DNA from: Chloroflexota bacterium
GTDB lineage: Bacteria > Chloroflexota > Anaerolineae > Anaerolineales > UBA4823
Direction of reading: 5' to 3'
Assembly (NCBI GenBank): GCA_029265355.1
Contig: JAJUJL010000005.1
Span: 104,339-168,338 of the forward strand
Length of the DNA: 64,000 bases
Part shown: positions 51,241 through 60,966 of the stretch, in pieces
How the letters are laid out: each line of letters opens with the position of its first letter
Numbering within the stretch: position 1 is the stretch's first letter
Notes under the pieces: model-generated
The model's database searches: none
What the model was told of the DNA's origin: nothing
The model's input: the letters and a program-made list of their open reading frames with translations, nothing else
Position numbers and translations under genes: made by a program

Positions 51241-53187
51241 TCACCTTGCCTCACTCGATGGATTGGGTTGCTCAGCATTGGCAGGAAGGGTCTCTTCCTC
51301 CAACGCCTGTTTCTCCATTTCAAGCATTGCATTGGCTACCGCCTCAATCGCAACGCGTTGCTTGCGGTATAAATCCGCCTCCGACATAGCCAGCCGCATG
51401 GCAACTTCACGCACCTTGCGGCCTTCCATAAACTTCATTTCTAAAATATTATACAAAATCCATTCACCTGTAAAGCGTCTCTCGCCTTCAGGGCGAACAT
51501 GTTCCACTGCGGTGCGCAAAATAGACCGCAACGCATTGGTGGGATTGCCTTCGTGCTCCTGTAAAGCACGTTGCACAATCTTCAAGCGCATCAAAGGGCT
51601 GTCGGTCAATTTCGGCCCGCCCCAATAATGAGTTAAAGCGTCTTTTACCCAACGGGATAGGTTGCTCTGTTCGATGCTCACCCCAGGCTGGGTGAGAACA
51701 TCCACCAGCGCCCCCCGCCCCCCGTAACGAGTAGCTGCCCGCAATGTCTGGATTAATTCTACCTCAGGAGTCAAAACTTCGAGTGAAGCAAATACCCGGC
51801 GCTGTAAAAGACGATCTTCCAGGGCCATCGCCGCACGCTGCGAGAGCAGCAAAAGCGACTCGATCTGATCCGGCTCCAAAGACTGCTCAGGCTGCCTGCT
51901 GACACCCAGCAAGCCCAGCAATCCGCTGCCTTCTGCCCGGGCAGCAAATAGCGGCACCAACCAATACTCTCCCCAGGTAAACAGCCGCCCGCCAAAACCA
52001 TTGCGGTGCACCTGTTCCAATAGGACATCGGACAGGTCGGACTGTTCCGGGATATCCGGTGAGCCAATGGAGATCAAAGTCTCCAGGCCGTCGTCACCCA
52101 CACCGGTGACAAATGCTGCCGGGCTCTGCAGTTGGTCACAAATGGCCGCCAACACGGATTCGAGAAATTGGCGCAAGTCCGAGCTGGTGAGCAGCCTCTC
52201 TTCCATGCGCTGGAGCAGGTCGATATCCTGGCGATCGCCGCCATGGAATAACCATCGCTCCCAGTGCGGCGCTGCCAGGGTAATGGCATATTGCAATACG
52301 AGGATGGACGCCACCATCAGCACCGGCACAGCGGCGTTGTACTCCAGCCCAAAGCGCTCCCCCGCACGGCGGGCAAGGGTGGTGATCGCCAACACCGTGG
52401 AGGCTGTCACCGGACCGCGCATCAACCACTTGAACAGGCGGCGCTTGACCACCCGATCGGGCCACGGCACGCCAAAGAAAGCCACGCCGTACGCCATCAG
52501 CACCAGCAGCGCTGAAACCATCAAATTGCTGATCATCGCTGCCAGCCAGAACCAGGCCGGGTGGTTGGCTGCCAGGCCAGGACCCAGCAGCAAATACGGA
52601 TAAGAACCCAAAGCAGGCGCCAGGCCGCCAATCATCAAATAGGCCATGCGCCGCCGGCTGGCGCTGGATACCGTGCGCTGGTAAGCGCGCAGCAAGTTGA
52701 CGCCAGCCCATAAAATGACCAAAGCATAGTAGACGGTAAATATCCAGGTGAGCGGCGTGCGAGCCAGGTATGGGGCAGGCTGGCGGCTCTCTACCAGCGG
52801 ACCCACCAGCAGCGAGAACGGCAGAGTAGCCAGAAATGCGACCGAAAATAGATACATCAGGCGCACGGCCAGTCGCCGTCGGCCGCGCGACGGGCGCCCC
52901 GTGGTTGCCAGCAGTGCATCTGAAAAGTGCAGATAGGTGGGAGGCAGAAATACAATGCCCACCCATTGCAGGCGCAGCCAGAACTCCAGCTCCGGGCCGG
53001 GGACGGTGATTGAACTCAGCGCATCGCCCGTAAATACAATCACCACACACGCCAGGATGAAAGCAAAGGACCGCACCACCCGGTCTTTTAGATTAAGCGT
53101 CAGGGCATACAGCAGCAGCGAGAATGCTGTGATGGAAATACCGGCTGCCAGAAGCTCGTTGATCGTTTGCAGAATACTGATAAACAC
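51241..53187 (-). CDS. Seven-TM and GAF sensor protein without kinase domain
   Basis: A 648-residue protein. Eight or more membrane helices (about 5-330) resemble the N-terminal 7TM region of histidine kinases. A GAF domain follows (about 345-475). No HisKA, HATPase or GGDEF is present; instead, residues 480-620 are soluble and end in a segment like sigma region 4 or another HTH (REVAMRLAMSEADLYRKQRVAIEAV). It may act as a membrane-bound sensor with DNA-binding or scaffold output. It starts 39 nt after the GNAT gene stop and ends 5 nt before the S1 gene start. Confidence 0.72.
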   Translation of the reverse strand: MFISILQTINELLAAGISITAFSLLLYALTLNLKDRVVRSFAFILACVVIVFTGDALSSITVPGPELEFWLRLQWVGIVFLPPTYLHFSDALLATTGRPSRGRRRLAVRLMYLFSVAFLATLPFSLLVGPLVESRQPAPYLARTPLTWIFTVYYALVILWAGVNLLRAYQRTVSSASRRRMAYLMIGGLAPALGSYPYLLLGPGLAANHPAWFWLAAMISNLMVSALLVLMAYGVAFFGVPWPDRVVKRRLFKWLMRGPVTASTVLAITTLARRAGERFGLEYNAAVPVLMVASILVLQYAITLAAPHWERWLFHGGDRQDIDLLQRMEERLLTSSDLRQFLESVLAAICDQLQSPAAFVTGVGDDGLETLISIGSPDIPEQSDLSDVLLEQVHRNGFGGRLFTWGEYWLVPLFAARAEGSGLLGLLGVSRQPEQSLEPDQIESLLLLSQRAAMALEDRLLQRRVFASLEVLTPEVELIQTLRAATRYGGRGALVDVLTQPGVSIEQSNLSRWVKDALTHYWGGPKLTDSPLMRLKIVQRALQEHEGNPTNALRSILRTAVEHVRPEGERRFTGEWILYNILEMKFMEGRKVREVAMRLAMSEADLYRKQRVAIEAVANAMLEMEKQALEEETLPANAEQPNPSSEAR

Positions 53188-53226
53188 TACCAGACCTACC
53201 CGTTCCGTCCCGTCGGAAGAATAAGC

Positions 53227-53766
53227 TCAGCGCAGCGACCTGGCGAAAAACAAGCCAATATCATGATTGGCATAATAACGGTCATTATAGCCACAAAAGT
53301 CGAAACCGAGTTTCTGGGCCAAGCGGATGCAGGCAATGTTTTTGGGTTGCATCTCCAATACCAGTCGGCGGCTGGCATGCTGTTCGCCCCACTCCTGAGC
53401 CGCCAACACCAGGGCGCTGCCAATGCCCTGCCTGCGGACGCGGCGCATCACTGCCAGGTCGGTTATCCAGGTGGTCAGCGGGGCAATATTCAACATCAGG
53501 CTGACATACCCAACCACTGCCTCCTCCATAACTGCTACCAGGATGCCGGAGCGATTCGTCCATTCATCTTTAAGCCTGTCAACTGGGCGAGGATAATCCA
53601 CCCGCACCGAGCGCGGCAGCCGGATCTCTCGAAAAGAGACGTTGACCTGTTTCTCCTCGCTCTGAATTTCCATCTGCCAGACGAATTCCGCCGTGTAATG
53701 ATGGTCAATAGCGGTCAAAACCGGTATATCTGAGGCAATTGCGGGTCGAATTTGAATTTCGGGCAT
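53227..53766 (-). CDS. GNAT N-acetyltransferase
   Basis: A 179-residue GCN5-type acetyltransferase. The acetyl-CoA motif A is RRVRRQGIGSALVLAA (about residues 109-124). QIRPAIASDIPVLTAID is a typical N-terminal strand-helix start and ENIACIRLAQKLGFDFCGYN-like sequence the usual end. The substrate is unknown. It sits between an exported-domain membrane protein and the 7TM-GAF gene. Confidence 0.9.
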   Translation of the reverse strand: MPEIQIRPAIASDIPVLTAIDHHYTAEFVWQMEIQSEEKQVNVSFREIRLPRSVRVDYPRPVDRLKDEWTNRSGILVAVMEEAVVGYVSLMLNIAPLTTWITDLAVMRRVRRQGIGSALVLAAQEWGEQHASRRLVLEMQPKNIACIRLAQKLGFDFCGYNDRYYANHDIGLFFARSLR

Positions 53767-53780
53767 AGAATTATCTTCCT

Positions 53781-54479
53781 CTAAGGGGGTGTTTGCTCAT
53801 TGATGACGCGCACTTGCACCACGCAGGGTGGCCTGCTTTGCCCCTGGTTATCCACCACCACCAGGCTGAGCTGGTGATAACCCGGAGGTAACAGGCCTGT
53901 ATTCCACACCCCCAGGCTGCTATTTTGCTTTACCTCATTGCCCGCCAGTATGGTCAACCAATTGCTTTCTTCCGGGCGTTTCATTTCCAGTTTATAAAAG
54001 CCGAAATTGGGAATATTGGCGGTTCCAGATATGGTAATAGAAGCGCTGATATCCGATCCTTCAACTGGTTGGGTGATTTCGATCTGCCCGGGGATGCAGC
54101 CCGAAACACCGGTCTGTTCAACCGTGAGGGTGGGCGTGAGCACCGCGGCCGCTGGTTCGGTTGCAACGGCTGGCAGAGTGGTGGTAGCTGTCGCCAACAG
54201 GTCAATGGTGGGCGTTGCCAGAGCGTACACGCCTGGGACGGCCGGTGCAATATAGGATACTAACACAAATTCAACAATTGCAGCAGCCAGCAGCATCACC
54301 AAGAGGCTGGCAGAACGATTCAAGCGCGTCTGTGCGCTTTCTCGCTCGAGGCCAAAAGCCGCCCCCCGCAGCTCCTGCCAGGCCTGGATCATCTTTCTAA
54401 AAGCATACGCCCCCAAGAATGCCAATCCCAGATAGATCCAAACATCTAATGCCCGAAAAAACCGAAGCGCATCTTCCAT
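53781..54479 (-). CDS. Membrane protein with extracellular Ig-like domain
   Basis: A 232-residue protein with two membrane helices (about 12-32 and 56-80), a Thr/Ala/Pro-rich linker (about 85-125) and a C-terminal beta-rich domain with the pattern IEITQPVEGSDISASITISGTANI, typical of Ig-like domains on surface proteins. Its two cysteines (SGCIPGQ, RPPCVVQ) could form a disulfide. No catalytic motif is seen. It lies 15 nt after PNP. Confidence 0.68.
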   Translation of the reverse strand: MEDALRFFRALDVWIYLGLAFLGAYAFRKMIQAWQELRGAAFGLERESAQTRLNRSASLLVMLLAAAIVEFVLVSYIAPAVPGVYALATPTIDLLATATTTLPAVATEPAAAVLTPTLTVEQTGVSGCIPGQIEITQPVEGSDISASITISGTANIPNFGFYKLEMKRPEESNWLTILAGNEVKQNSSLGVWNTGLLPPGYHQLSLVVVDNQGQSRPPCVVQVRVINEQTPP

Positions 54480-54494
54480 TTAGGCAATGCAGAT

Positions 54495-55331
54495 TTATAA
54501 ACGTCGAAGAACGCCCCGGATCAGCGCTATCAGCCTGGGAACAATGATTTCTCCGGCGGCCAAAACCTCCTCGTGCGTGGTCAATGTCTCGCCGTCCAGG
54601 TTGGCTTTATTGCTGATACCCGAGATACCCAGCACGCGCTGCCCACCATGCCTCGCCACGGTAGCTTCAGGCACAGTTGACATACCTACCGCGTCGGCGC
54701 CGATCATGCGCAGGAAACGCAAATCCGCCGGCGTCTCAAAGGATGGCCCTGCCAGGCAAACATAAATCCCTTCGCGCAGGGGAATGCCTGCTTCGGCCGC
54801 CACCTGGCGGGCCAGTTTACCGAGCTGGCGATCATAGACCTGGCTCATATCCGGGAAGCGCGGCCCCAGATCATCCAGGTTTGGCCCGCGCAGCGGCGAT
54901 AGCCCCGCCATGCCGATCAGGTTGAGATGATCGGTGATCAGCATCAGGTCGCCAGGCGAAAAATCTGGGTTCACCGAGCCGGCCGCATTGGTAATAATGA
55001 CCATTTCGATTCTCAGTCGCTGCATCACGCGTATCGGTAAGCCCACCTGGGGCATGCTGTAGCCCTCGTAATAGTGGGCGCGCCCTTGCATAACCAACAC
55101 AGTCTGACCTTCCAGCTCACCGATGACCAGCCTGCCCTGGTGCCCCTGCACCGTGGAAACCGGCCAGCCAGGAATCTCTGAATAAGGTATGTGCACGGCG
55201 CCTTCAACCGAATTTGCTAATCCTCCCAAACCCGAGCCCAGGATGATACCCACAGACGGCTGCCGCACGAGGCGAGCGCGCACAGCCTCTGCCGCCTGGT
55301 CGATTTGTGCCAGTGTCAGGTGTTCACTCAT
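54495..55331 (-). CDS. Purine nucleoside phosphorylase
   Basis: A 278-residue trimeric-type PNP (PunA/XapA family), which phosphorolyses purine nucleosides to base and ribose-1-phosphate. Motifs are GSGLGG (phosphate site), GRAHYYEGY, TNAAGSVN, AGPSFETPADLR, GMSTVPE and SNKAN. The window also contains SAM hydroxide adenosyltransferase, whose adenosine product is a possible substrate, but the two are far apart. Confidence 0.95.
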   Translation of the reverse strand: MSEHLTLAQIDQAAEAVRARLVRQPSVGIILGSGLGGLANSVEGAVHIPYSEIPGWPVSTVQGHQGRLVIGELEGQTVLVMQGRAHYYEGYSMPQVGLPIRVMQRLRIEMVIITNAAGSVNPDFSPGDLMLITDHLNLIGMAGLSPLRGPNLDDLGPRFPDMSQVYDRQLGKLARQVAAEAGIPLREGIYVCLAGPSFETPADLRFLRMIGADAVGMSTVPEATVARHGGQRVLGISGISNKANLDGETLTTHEEVLAAGEIIVPRLIALIRGVLRRL

Positions 55332-55376
55332 CGTTTCTCCAACAATTTACCAGAACCTATCCGAAAATTCGTGACT

Positions 55377-55421
55377 GTGGGGGTGTTGGGTACAGGCTGC
55401 GCCCACACCCAACACCCCCAC
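55377..55421. repeat. Perfect 15-bp inverted repeat
   Basis: GTGGGGGTGTTGGGT (55377-55391) and ACCCAACACCCCCAC (55407-55421) are perfect inverted copies with a 15-nt spacer. They lie in the 150-nt gap between threonine aldolase and PNP. No T-run follows on either strand, so it is not a classical terminator; it may be a palindromic repeat or a rho-related hairpin for the aldolase transcript. Nothing else is seen in this gap. Confidence 0.6.
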
Positions 55422-55481
55422 ACCCCAATCATGGCAGCGCAGAGCCCATTCAATTGCAATAATTATAACATGCGCGAAATA

Positions 55482-56549
55482 TCATGCAGCCAGCGAATGG
55501 CTCATGCCGGCCGTCTGCAGCACATCCGCAAAAGCCTGTATGGCCTGCTCCACAGCCCGATCATCGATCCAGTAATGGGTTACTAACCGGAAACGGCGAG
55601 CGCCGACAACCCCGACCAGTACCCCTCGCTCCGCCAGCATCTCCGCTACCTGCTCCGCCTGGTAGGGAATTTCCTGCGAGAGGGATAAGAACACCATGTT
55701 GGTGTGCGGGCTGTTGGCATCAAGCAAAATGCCCGGAATCCGCGCCAGACCTTGCGCCAGGCAGCGCGCCCGGGCGTGGTCTTCCGCCAGCCGGTCGATG
55801 TTCTGTTCCAGGGCGACGATGCCAGCGGCAGCTAAAACACCCGCCTGGCGCATGCCGCCACCCAACTGCTTGCGGATGCGGTGCGCCTGTTTGATAAAGA
55901 CGCGCGATCCGCATAGCACCGATCCAACCGGAGCGCACAACCCTTTGCTCAAGCAAAAAGTCACCGAATCCGCTGGCTCTGCCAGATCACGGGCACTGAC
56001 GCCTTGCGCTACGGCGGCGTTGAAAATGCGCGCGCCATCCAGGTGCAACACCAGGCCATGCGCGTGAGCCAGGTCTCCCACCGCGCGCGTATATTCCACG
56101 CTCAGCGCCACCCCACCGCAGCGGTTATGGGTATTTTCCAGACTGACCAGACGTGTGATCGGCTGGTGGTCATCATCTGGGCGAATGCCATCCAGGATAG
56201 CTTGCAGCGCCAGCGTGCCATCCGGCTGGTTGGGAATCTGGCGGGAATGCACCCCACCCAGAGCCGAGATGCCGCCGGCCTCATACAGGAAAGTATGCGC
56301 CAGGTGCCCGAGCATGGCCTCGTCACCGCGCTGGCAATGCGCCAGGATGGCTACCAGGTTTCCCATGGTTCCCGAAGCCACGAACAAGCCGGCTTCCTTA
56401 CCCAGCATGGCCGCCGCCATCTCTTGCAGGCGGTTAACAGTGGGGTCCTCGCCGTAAACGTCGTCGCCCAGGGCTGCCGAGGTCATGGCGGCGCGCATTG
56501 CCGGGGTCGGCAACGTCACGGTATCAGAGCGAAGGTCTATCTTCTCCAT
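55482..56549 (-). CDS. ltaE: Low-specificity L-threonine aldolase
   Basis: A 355-residue PLP enzyme that splits threonine and allo-threonine to glycine and acetaldehyde. The start [16 protein letters not shown] is diagnostic, [12 protein letters not shown] carries the PLP-binding Asp, and the Schiff-base lysine is in [13 protein letters not shown] (about residue 199). It follows the RluD gene by 24 nt. Confidence 0.95.
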   Translation of the reverse strand: MEKIDLRSDTVTLPTPAMRAAMTSAALGDDVYGEDPTVNRLQEMAAAMLGKEAGLFVASGTMGNLVAILAHCQRGDEAMLGHLAHTFLYEAGGISALGGVHSRQIPNQPDGTLALQAILDGIRPDDDHQPITRLVSLENTHNRCGGVALSVEYTRAVGDLAHAHGLVLHLDGARIFNAAVAQGVSARDLAEPADSVTFCLSKGLCAPVGSVLCGSRVFIKQAHRIRKQLGGGMRQAGVLAAAGIVALEQNIDRLAEDHARARCLAQGLARIPGILLDANSPHTNMVFLSLSQEIPYQAEQVAEMLAERGVLVGVVGARRFRLVTHYWIDDRAVEQAIQAFADVLQTAGMSHSLAA

Positions 56550-56573
56550 GATGAAATCTGCTCCTGTTTGTAT

Positions 56574-57527
56574 CTAGCGGGTTAGCCCCGTCTGGGCTGC
56601 ATGGCGCAACTGGTTCAACACCGCTTCCAGCTCGGAAGGGAGCGGCGCCGAAAACGTGCGCGCGGCAGCGCCGGGCGATAAAGCGAGCGTGATACGCGCC
56701 GCATGCAAAAAATGGCGCTGGATGGCAATGGTCGGCGTCCTCCGTCCATACACCGTGTCGCCGACGACCGGGCAGCCTAAGAACTGCATGTGCAAGCGGA
56801 TCTGGTGGGTGCGCCCGGTGATAGGGTGCACCTCGATGAAGGTGTGGGCGGGGAAACTTTCCAGGGTAAAGTACTCGCTGATTGCGGCGCGGCCTTTGGC
56901 CCCCGTCACCACCGCCATCTGCTTGCGGTCTGCAGCGCTGCGCCCAATCGGCGCTTCCACTCGCCCCTTGGGCGTGGGAGGACGCCCATCCACCAGCGCC
57001 AGATATACCTTGGAGACCTTGCGGGAGCGAAACTGCTCTTGTAGCCAGCGATGGGCGGCGTCGTTCTTCGCCAGCAGGATCAACCCGGAGGTGTTTTTGT
57101 CCAGGCGATGCACCACACCTGGACGCACCTCGCCGTGGATCCCCTCCATCTCTGGGGCATGCGCCAGGGCAGCATGCACCAGGGTACCCTGGGCGTGCCC
57201 CGCCGCAGGATGCACCACCATACCGGCAGCTTTGTTGATAATCAATACATCCTGGTCTTCGTAGATGATGTCCAGCGGTATAGGCTCCGGCTTGAGCGCA
57301 GAAGGTTCATTGGGTGGAATATGCACACTCACTCGCGCAGCGCTTTCCAAGATTTGCCCCGCCTTGCGCGCCGGAACGCCGTTCACCCATACCCGCCCAT
57401 CCTTGATCAGCCCTTGCAGGCGCGAGCGCGAGTACTCTGGCAAACAGGCCACCAGAAAATGATCCAGGCGGGGCGGATCCGAGGCCTGGCGCTGGAATTC
57501 CAGGCTGCGCTCACTCAAGGTGGGCAT
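56574..57527 (-). CDS. RluA/RluD-type pseudouridine synthase
   Basis: A 317-residue RNA modification enzyme. An N-terminal S4 domain (about 18-75, RLDHFLVACLPEYSRSRLQGLI) precedes the pseudouridine synthase domain with the catalytic Asp in VVHRLDKNTSGLIL (about residue 143). The usual target of this type is 23S rRNA (positions 1911-1917 for RluD). It overlaps lspA by 17 nt, an arrangement common in bacteria. Confidence 0.94.
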   Translation of the reverse strand: MPTLSERSLEFQRQASDPPRLDHFLVACLPEYSRSRLQGLIKDGRVWVNGVPARKAGQILESAARVSVHIPPNEPSALKPEPIPLDIIYEDQDVLIINKAAGMVVHPAAGHAQGTLVHAALAHAPEMEGIHGEVRPGVVHRLDKNTSGLILLAKNDAAHRWLQEQFRSRKVSKVYLALVDGRPPTPKGRVEAPIGRSAADRKQMAVVTGAKGRAAISEYFTLESFPAHTFIEVHPITGRTHQIRLHMQFLGCPVVGDTVYGRRTPTIAIQRHFLHAARITLALSPGAAARTFSAPLPSELEAVLNQLRHAAQTGLTR

Positions 57528-58038
57528 CCTCCGGGGAAGCCGGCGCTGCGGCTTCCTCCTGCGCCGCAGACTGGCGATCTTTCAGCCAGATGCCAATGAT
57601 CAACACGGCAACGCCGCTGGAGATGCTGGCATCAGCAATATTGAACACAGCAAAATTACCCAGGGAGATAAAATCGGTGACATAGCCCTGTGTCAGGCGA
57701 TCCACCAGATTGCCGAGCGCGCCGCCCAGCTGCAAGCCCATGGCCAGGCGCAAGATACGATCCTGGCGCGGCACCTGGGGAAAATAATATAAGATAGCAA
57801 TCGAAACGATGATCGCCAGGATCGTAAAGACACCCCCAAAATCTTGCAGGATGCCAAAAGCTGCGCCAGTGTTTTTCCAATGCACGATGCGGGCGTAGTG
57901 GGTCAGCCAGGGCCAGGGCGACCAGAAACCTCCGAACGGTATGTTTGCTTCCACCAGAGACTTGGTCCATTGATCCAGAGCAACGATCACGCCTGCCATC
58001 AGCCCCAGCCCCAGGTAATCTTTTAGGGTTTGTTTCAA
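57511..58038 (-). CDS. lspA: Prolipoprotein signal peptidase (signal peptidase II)
   Basis: A 175-residue inner membrane aspartyl protease that removes lipoprotein signal peptides. Four membrane helices are visible, with the catalytic Asp pair in GNLVDRL and FNIADASI and the NTGAAFG motif upstream. It would process the many lipoproteins of the window. It overlaps rluD by 17 nt. The C-terminus ends in an Ala/Glu-rich tail. Confidence 0.95.
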   Translation of the reverse strand: MKQTLKDYLGLGLMAGVIVALDQWTKSLVEANIPFGGFWSPWPWLTHYARIVHWKNTGAAFGILQDFGGVFTILAIIVSIAILYYFPQVPRQDRILRLAMGLQLGGALGNLVDRLTQGYVTDFISLGNFAVFNIADASISSGVAVLIIGIWLKDRQSAAQEEAAAPASPEDAHLE

Positions 58039-58076
58039 GGTTTGCTCCCAGACGAGTGTTTACAACAGTTACCATT

Positions 58077-58550
58077 TTACCAAATGCAATTAATCCCCGC
58101 TGTGGCTGGGGAGGTATTGTCAAGAACTGCCATCAGCCAGCCCGCTACACCGCTTTCATCCATGCCTGGCGGCAGCCTGATCAGGTGGGCAGGGCAGCCG
58201 CGCACGCAATCGCTAGCGCCGAAACCGCGCACAGGAAGGCTGGCGCCTGGGTGTGCTGCTAGCCCCTGGCTCCAATGACACTCGAGCCGCTGCCCGCCAA
58301 TTGCATAATAAATGGCACGCAGTGCAGACCGCTGACGCAGGTAGTCGATATGCCAGTGTGGGGTATGAGCGATGCGGCGGTGTCTTGCTAAACGGGCGCG
58401 CAGCCCACCTGAACCCTGCGCAGAGCCTGCGTACACATACCACCCCGCGGCGAAGTCGATACACCCCAGCCGGCCAACCTGTATCCTGGCGGCGTTCTCA
58501 AGCTCCAAAACGAGCAGGTAGCTGCCCGGATTCGTCGGCAGTTCACCCAT
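58077..58550 (-). CDS. DUF123 (GIY-YIG-like) protein
   Basis: A 157-residue DUF123 protein, distantly related to GIY-YIG nucleases ([22 protein letters not shown] carries the conserved Tyr and Arg). Two conserved Cys motifs ([11 protein letters not shown]) are typical of the family. The start is ATG 58550, overlapping the upstream methyltransferase stop by 8 nt, rather than the ORF-track start at 58616. The function is unproven; it is the last gene of the pterin-like cluster by orientation and spacing. Confidence 0.83.
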   Translation of the reverse strand: MGELPTNPGSYLLVLELENAARIQVGRLGCIDFAAGWYVYAGSAQGSGGLRARLARHRRIAHTPHWHIDYLRQRSALRAIYYAIGGQRLECHWSQGLAAHPGASLPVRGFGASDCVRGCPAHLIRLPPGMDESGVAGWLMAVLDNTSPATAGINCIW

Positions 58551-59469
58551 CCCAACGACCCAGGAAATCGATCTGGTGGGCGATGTAGACCAGCTCGGCG
58601 CGCTCAACCTGGGCATGCCGTTCCTCGATCCAGCGCTGGAAACGGCGCGGTTCGATCTCTATGTGATTGCGCAGCGCTTGTTCGATAGTCCAGAGGATGA
58701 AATGCAAAAAATAGGCTTCCTCGCCTGGGTAACCGCCTGTCGTGGGAAAGACCACCCAATCGGAGGCGCCTGCCTCCAGCAACTGGGCGCCTGCCCGCCG
58801 CAAATGTTCAAAGAGATGCCGCCCTGCCCGGCTGTCTCCAGAGGGCAACCCTTCTGTTACCCGTTCATCCATTGTGCGGTGGTACAAAGCCAGGATGTGC
58901 TCATCGTAGAGCGGGTCAATCACCGGCTCCAATAAAGTCAGTCCATCGAAATTGATGGTGAAATAGAATAACCCACCCGGGTTGAGCAAGCTGAACAGCA
59001 CTGGCAGCGCCCGGGAAATATCCAGCAGATCCAGGAAAGCATGGGCGATAAGCACATCCCAGAGGCGTGTATGTCGGCGACTGGCAAAGGCAAACAAGTC
59101 AGCGCACTCGAAATGCACCTGAACCTGGCACCCCGCTGAGGTAATCTCCCAGTCTGCAGTTTTGGGCAACGCCCGAAAACCTTTCGTCTCAGCCCACACA
59201 GGCAGGCGCTGGTTGGCTGCAGCAATATTTTCGGCTAACTGGTCAATCGCCAGGTAGTCCGCCCGAGAAAGCGCATTCCATTCGATCATGCGCTCGATCA
59301 TGGTGCCAATGCCGGCGCCCACCTCCAGCAAGCGCGTCTCTTGGTTAGCCTGCAGCGCGTCAAGGCGGCGCGCCAGTTCCCCCCACACACAGCGGTTGAG
59401 GGCGCGATCATCCACTGTCTTCTTGGCAGACAGGTAGCGGGTAAAGCTGTAAGATTCGGGTACGGTCAT
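58543..59469 (-). CDS. Class I SAM-dependent methyltransferase of the pterin-like cluster
   Basis: A 308-residue methyltransferase with motif [16 protein letters not shown] (about residue 49) and acidic [11 protein letters not shown]. The ORF-track start at 59592 lies inside the glycosyltransferase gene; ATG 59469 overlaps that gene's stop by 4 nt (ATGA) and starts a natural N-terminus. The tight coupling to the glycosyltransferase suggests both act on one small molecule. Confidence 0.85.
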   Translation of the reverse strand: MTVPESYSFTRYLSAKKTVDDRALNRCVWGELARRLDALQANQETRLLEVGAGIGTMIERMIEWNALSRADYLAIDQLAENIAAANQRLPVWAETKGFRALPKTADWEITSAGCQVQVHFECADLFAFASRRHTRLWDVLIAHAFLDLLDISRALPVLFSLLNPGGLFYFTINFDGLTLLEPVIDPLYDEHILALYHRTMDERVTEGLPSGDSRAGRHLFEHLRRAGAQLLEAGASDWVVFPTTGGYPGEEAYFLHFILWTIEQALRNHIEIEPRRFQRWIEERHAQVERAELVYIAHQIDFLGRWDG

Positions 59470-60548
59470 GCGGTTGCCAGCGCTTTCAGAAATCGATGGA
59501 TCTTTTGCCCGGTTTGCTGCCAGGTGGGATGGCGCAGGAAGCGCTGCCTGGCAGCCATGCCCATCTTCGCCAGGCGCTGCCGGTCCCGGCACAATTCGCT
59601 CAAGAAAGCGCCAACAGCTTGCACATCGGTTGGCAGGGCCAGGAAGCCATCCACGCCATGTGTGATGATCTCGCGAGCCGCGCCGCTGGTGGTAGCAATG
59701 GCAGGCAGCCCGAAGCTCATCCCTTCCAGGTAGACAATACCAAAACCTTCGTAAGAAGAAGGCACAGCCAACACATGGCTGCGTTTATAAGCTGCCGAGA
59801 GTTCCGCTTTGCTCAATCCACCGCGAAATTCAATCCGGTCATCCATCCCCAGGCGCGTCGCCAGGCGGCGCATCTGCCCGGCGTAAGCTGGGTCGGCATC
59901 CTGTCGACCCACCACTTCCAGGCGACAATCACAGGTTTTGAGCTCTGATAAACTTCTCAACAGCACATGCAGCCCCTTGCGGGGAATCAGATTGCCGACA
60001 AACAAGATGCGCAGCGGACCGGGGAGATGGGAGCGACGGGCAATCTCATCCGGCGTTATCTGCGCTGCAAATTGATCGCCAGCAGGGTATGCCACCACCA
60101 ACGGCTTTTCTTCGCCAGCCAAGCTTTGCACAGCCCGGCGCGTGGTATCGGAATTGAAGACGAAGGCATCTACGCCGCGCAAGTAGCGGCGTTCTACCAG
60201 GCGATACAACCACAAAGCCCAGGCTGGATGCTCTTCCGAGGCGCGCAGGTGGTGGACGATCGAGACGAGCGGGTAGCGCGCCTGCCGGCGCAGGTCTGCG
60301 TTCAGCCAGGCCAGGGAAGGGTGGTTAAGCTCATCCTGCAGCAAAACATCCACCTGTAAATCCCGCAACCGCCGGCGCCAGGCAGGCGCAAAGTTGTCGC
60401 CCAGGTGACGAGGGTAGCTGCGCCAGGGCAGAGAGACGATTTTCACATGTTCTCCCTGGGATTGCAAGTAATGCACCAGTTCGCGGTCGTACAGGTATCC
60501 CCCGGAGATCGTGTCCAGGTTGCCGTAGATGACCAGGCCGATGCGCAT
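59466..60548 (-). CDS. GT4-family glycosyltransferase
   Basis: A 360-residue GT-B retaining glycosyltransferase with the nucleotide-sugar site [18 protein letters not shown] (the two Glu eight residues apart) and [15 protein letters not shown] in the middle. It would transfer a sugar from a nucleotide donor. No lipid or polysaccharide genes are near; the neighbours are pterin- and flavin-pathway-like, so the acceptor may be a pterin-type compound. Confidence 0.9.
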   Translation of the reverse strand: MRIGLVIYGNLDTISGGYLYDRELVHYLQSQGEHVKIVSLPWRSYPRHLGDNFAPAWRRRLRDLQVDVLLQDELNHPSLAWLNADLRRQARYPLVSIVHHLRASEEHPAWALWLYRLVERRYLRGVDAFVFNSDTTRRAVQSLAGEEKPLVVAYPAGDQFAAQITPDEIARRSHLPGPLRILFVGNLIPRKGLHVLLRSLSELKTCDCRLEVVGRQDADPAYAGQMRRLATRLGMDDRIEFRGGLSKAELSAAYKRSHVLAVPSSYEGFGIVYLEGMSFGLPAIATTSGAAREIITHGVDGFLALPTDVQAVGAFLSELCRDRQRLAKMGMAARQRFLRHPTWQQTGQKIHRFLKALATA

Positions 60549-60572
60549 GTGCGCCTCCCCGGCGCGTCTCGA

Positions 60573-60956
60573 TCAGCCGCCGCGTTCCAGGCGGTAAGCG
60601 GCCCAGGCGATCTGGTTTTCCCAGAGACGCACCACCAGGGCGGTGATATTGGCTGCCTGGATGCGTTGTCCCAGGGCAGTGCACAGGATGCGCGAGAAAT
60701 GCTCGATGCTGGGGTTGAGCCCCTGGAACTCTGGCAGATCGTTCAGTGTGGCATCCCGGTAGTAGGCCACCAGGGTATCCAAGTGACTCTCGATCTCCAC
60801 GATGTCCACCAGGTAGCCATGCTGGTCCAGCGCCGCGCCTTGCAGCTCCAGCTCGAGGCGGTAGTGATGCGAATGCGGCTGATTTTCTGCACCCCAATCG
60901 CCGCCAATCAGATAATGCTGGGCAATAAAATCTCTTTGTACTGCGACAGAATACAT
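60573..60956 (-). CDS. PTPS/QueD-family protein with Glu at the catalytic Cys site
   Basis: A 127-residue 6-pyruvoyl-tetrahydropterin synthase/QueD-family protein. The zinc ligands are visible as AQH (His14) and PHSH (His28, His30). The position four residues before the first His of the HxH, where QueD and PTPS have the catalytic Cys, holds Glu (GAENQPHSH). This is the substitution described for PTPS-III enzymes, which make 6-hydroxymethyl-dihydropterin from dihydroneopterin triphosphate. It is not part of a queuosine cluster. The gap to the upstream dehydrogenase is 10 nt. Confidence 0.82.
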   Translation of the reverse strand: MYSVAVQRDFIAQHYLIGGDWGAENQPHSHHYRLELELQGAALDQHGYLVDIVEIESHLDTLVAYYRDATLNDLPEFQGLNPSIEHFSRILCTALGQRIQAANITALVVRLWENQIAWAAYRLERGG

Positions 60957-60966
60957 GGGTTTCCTC

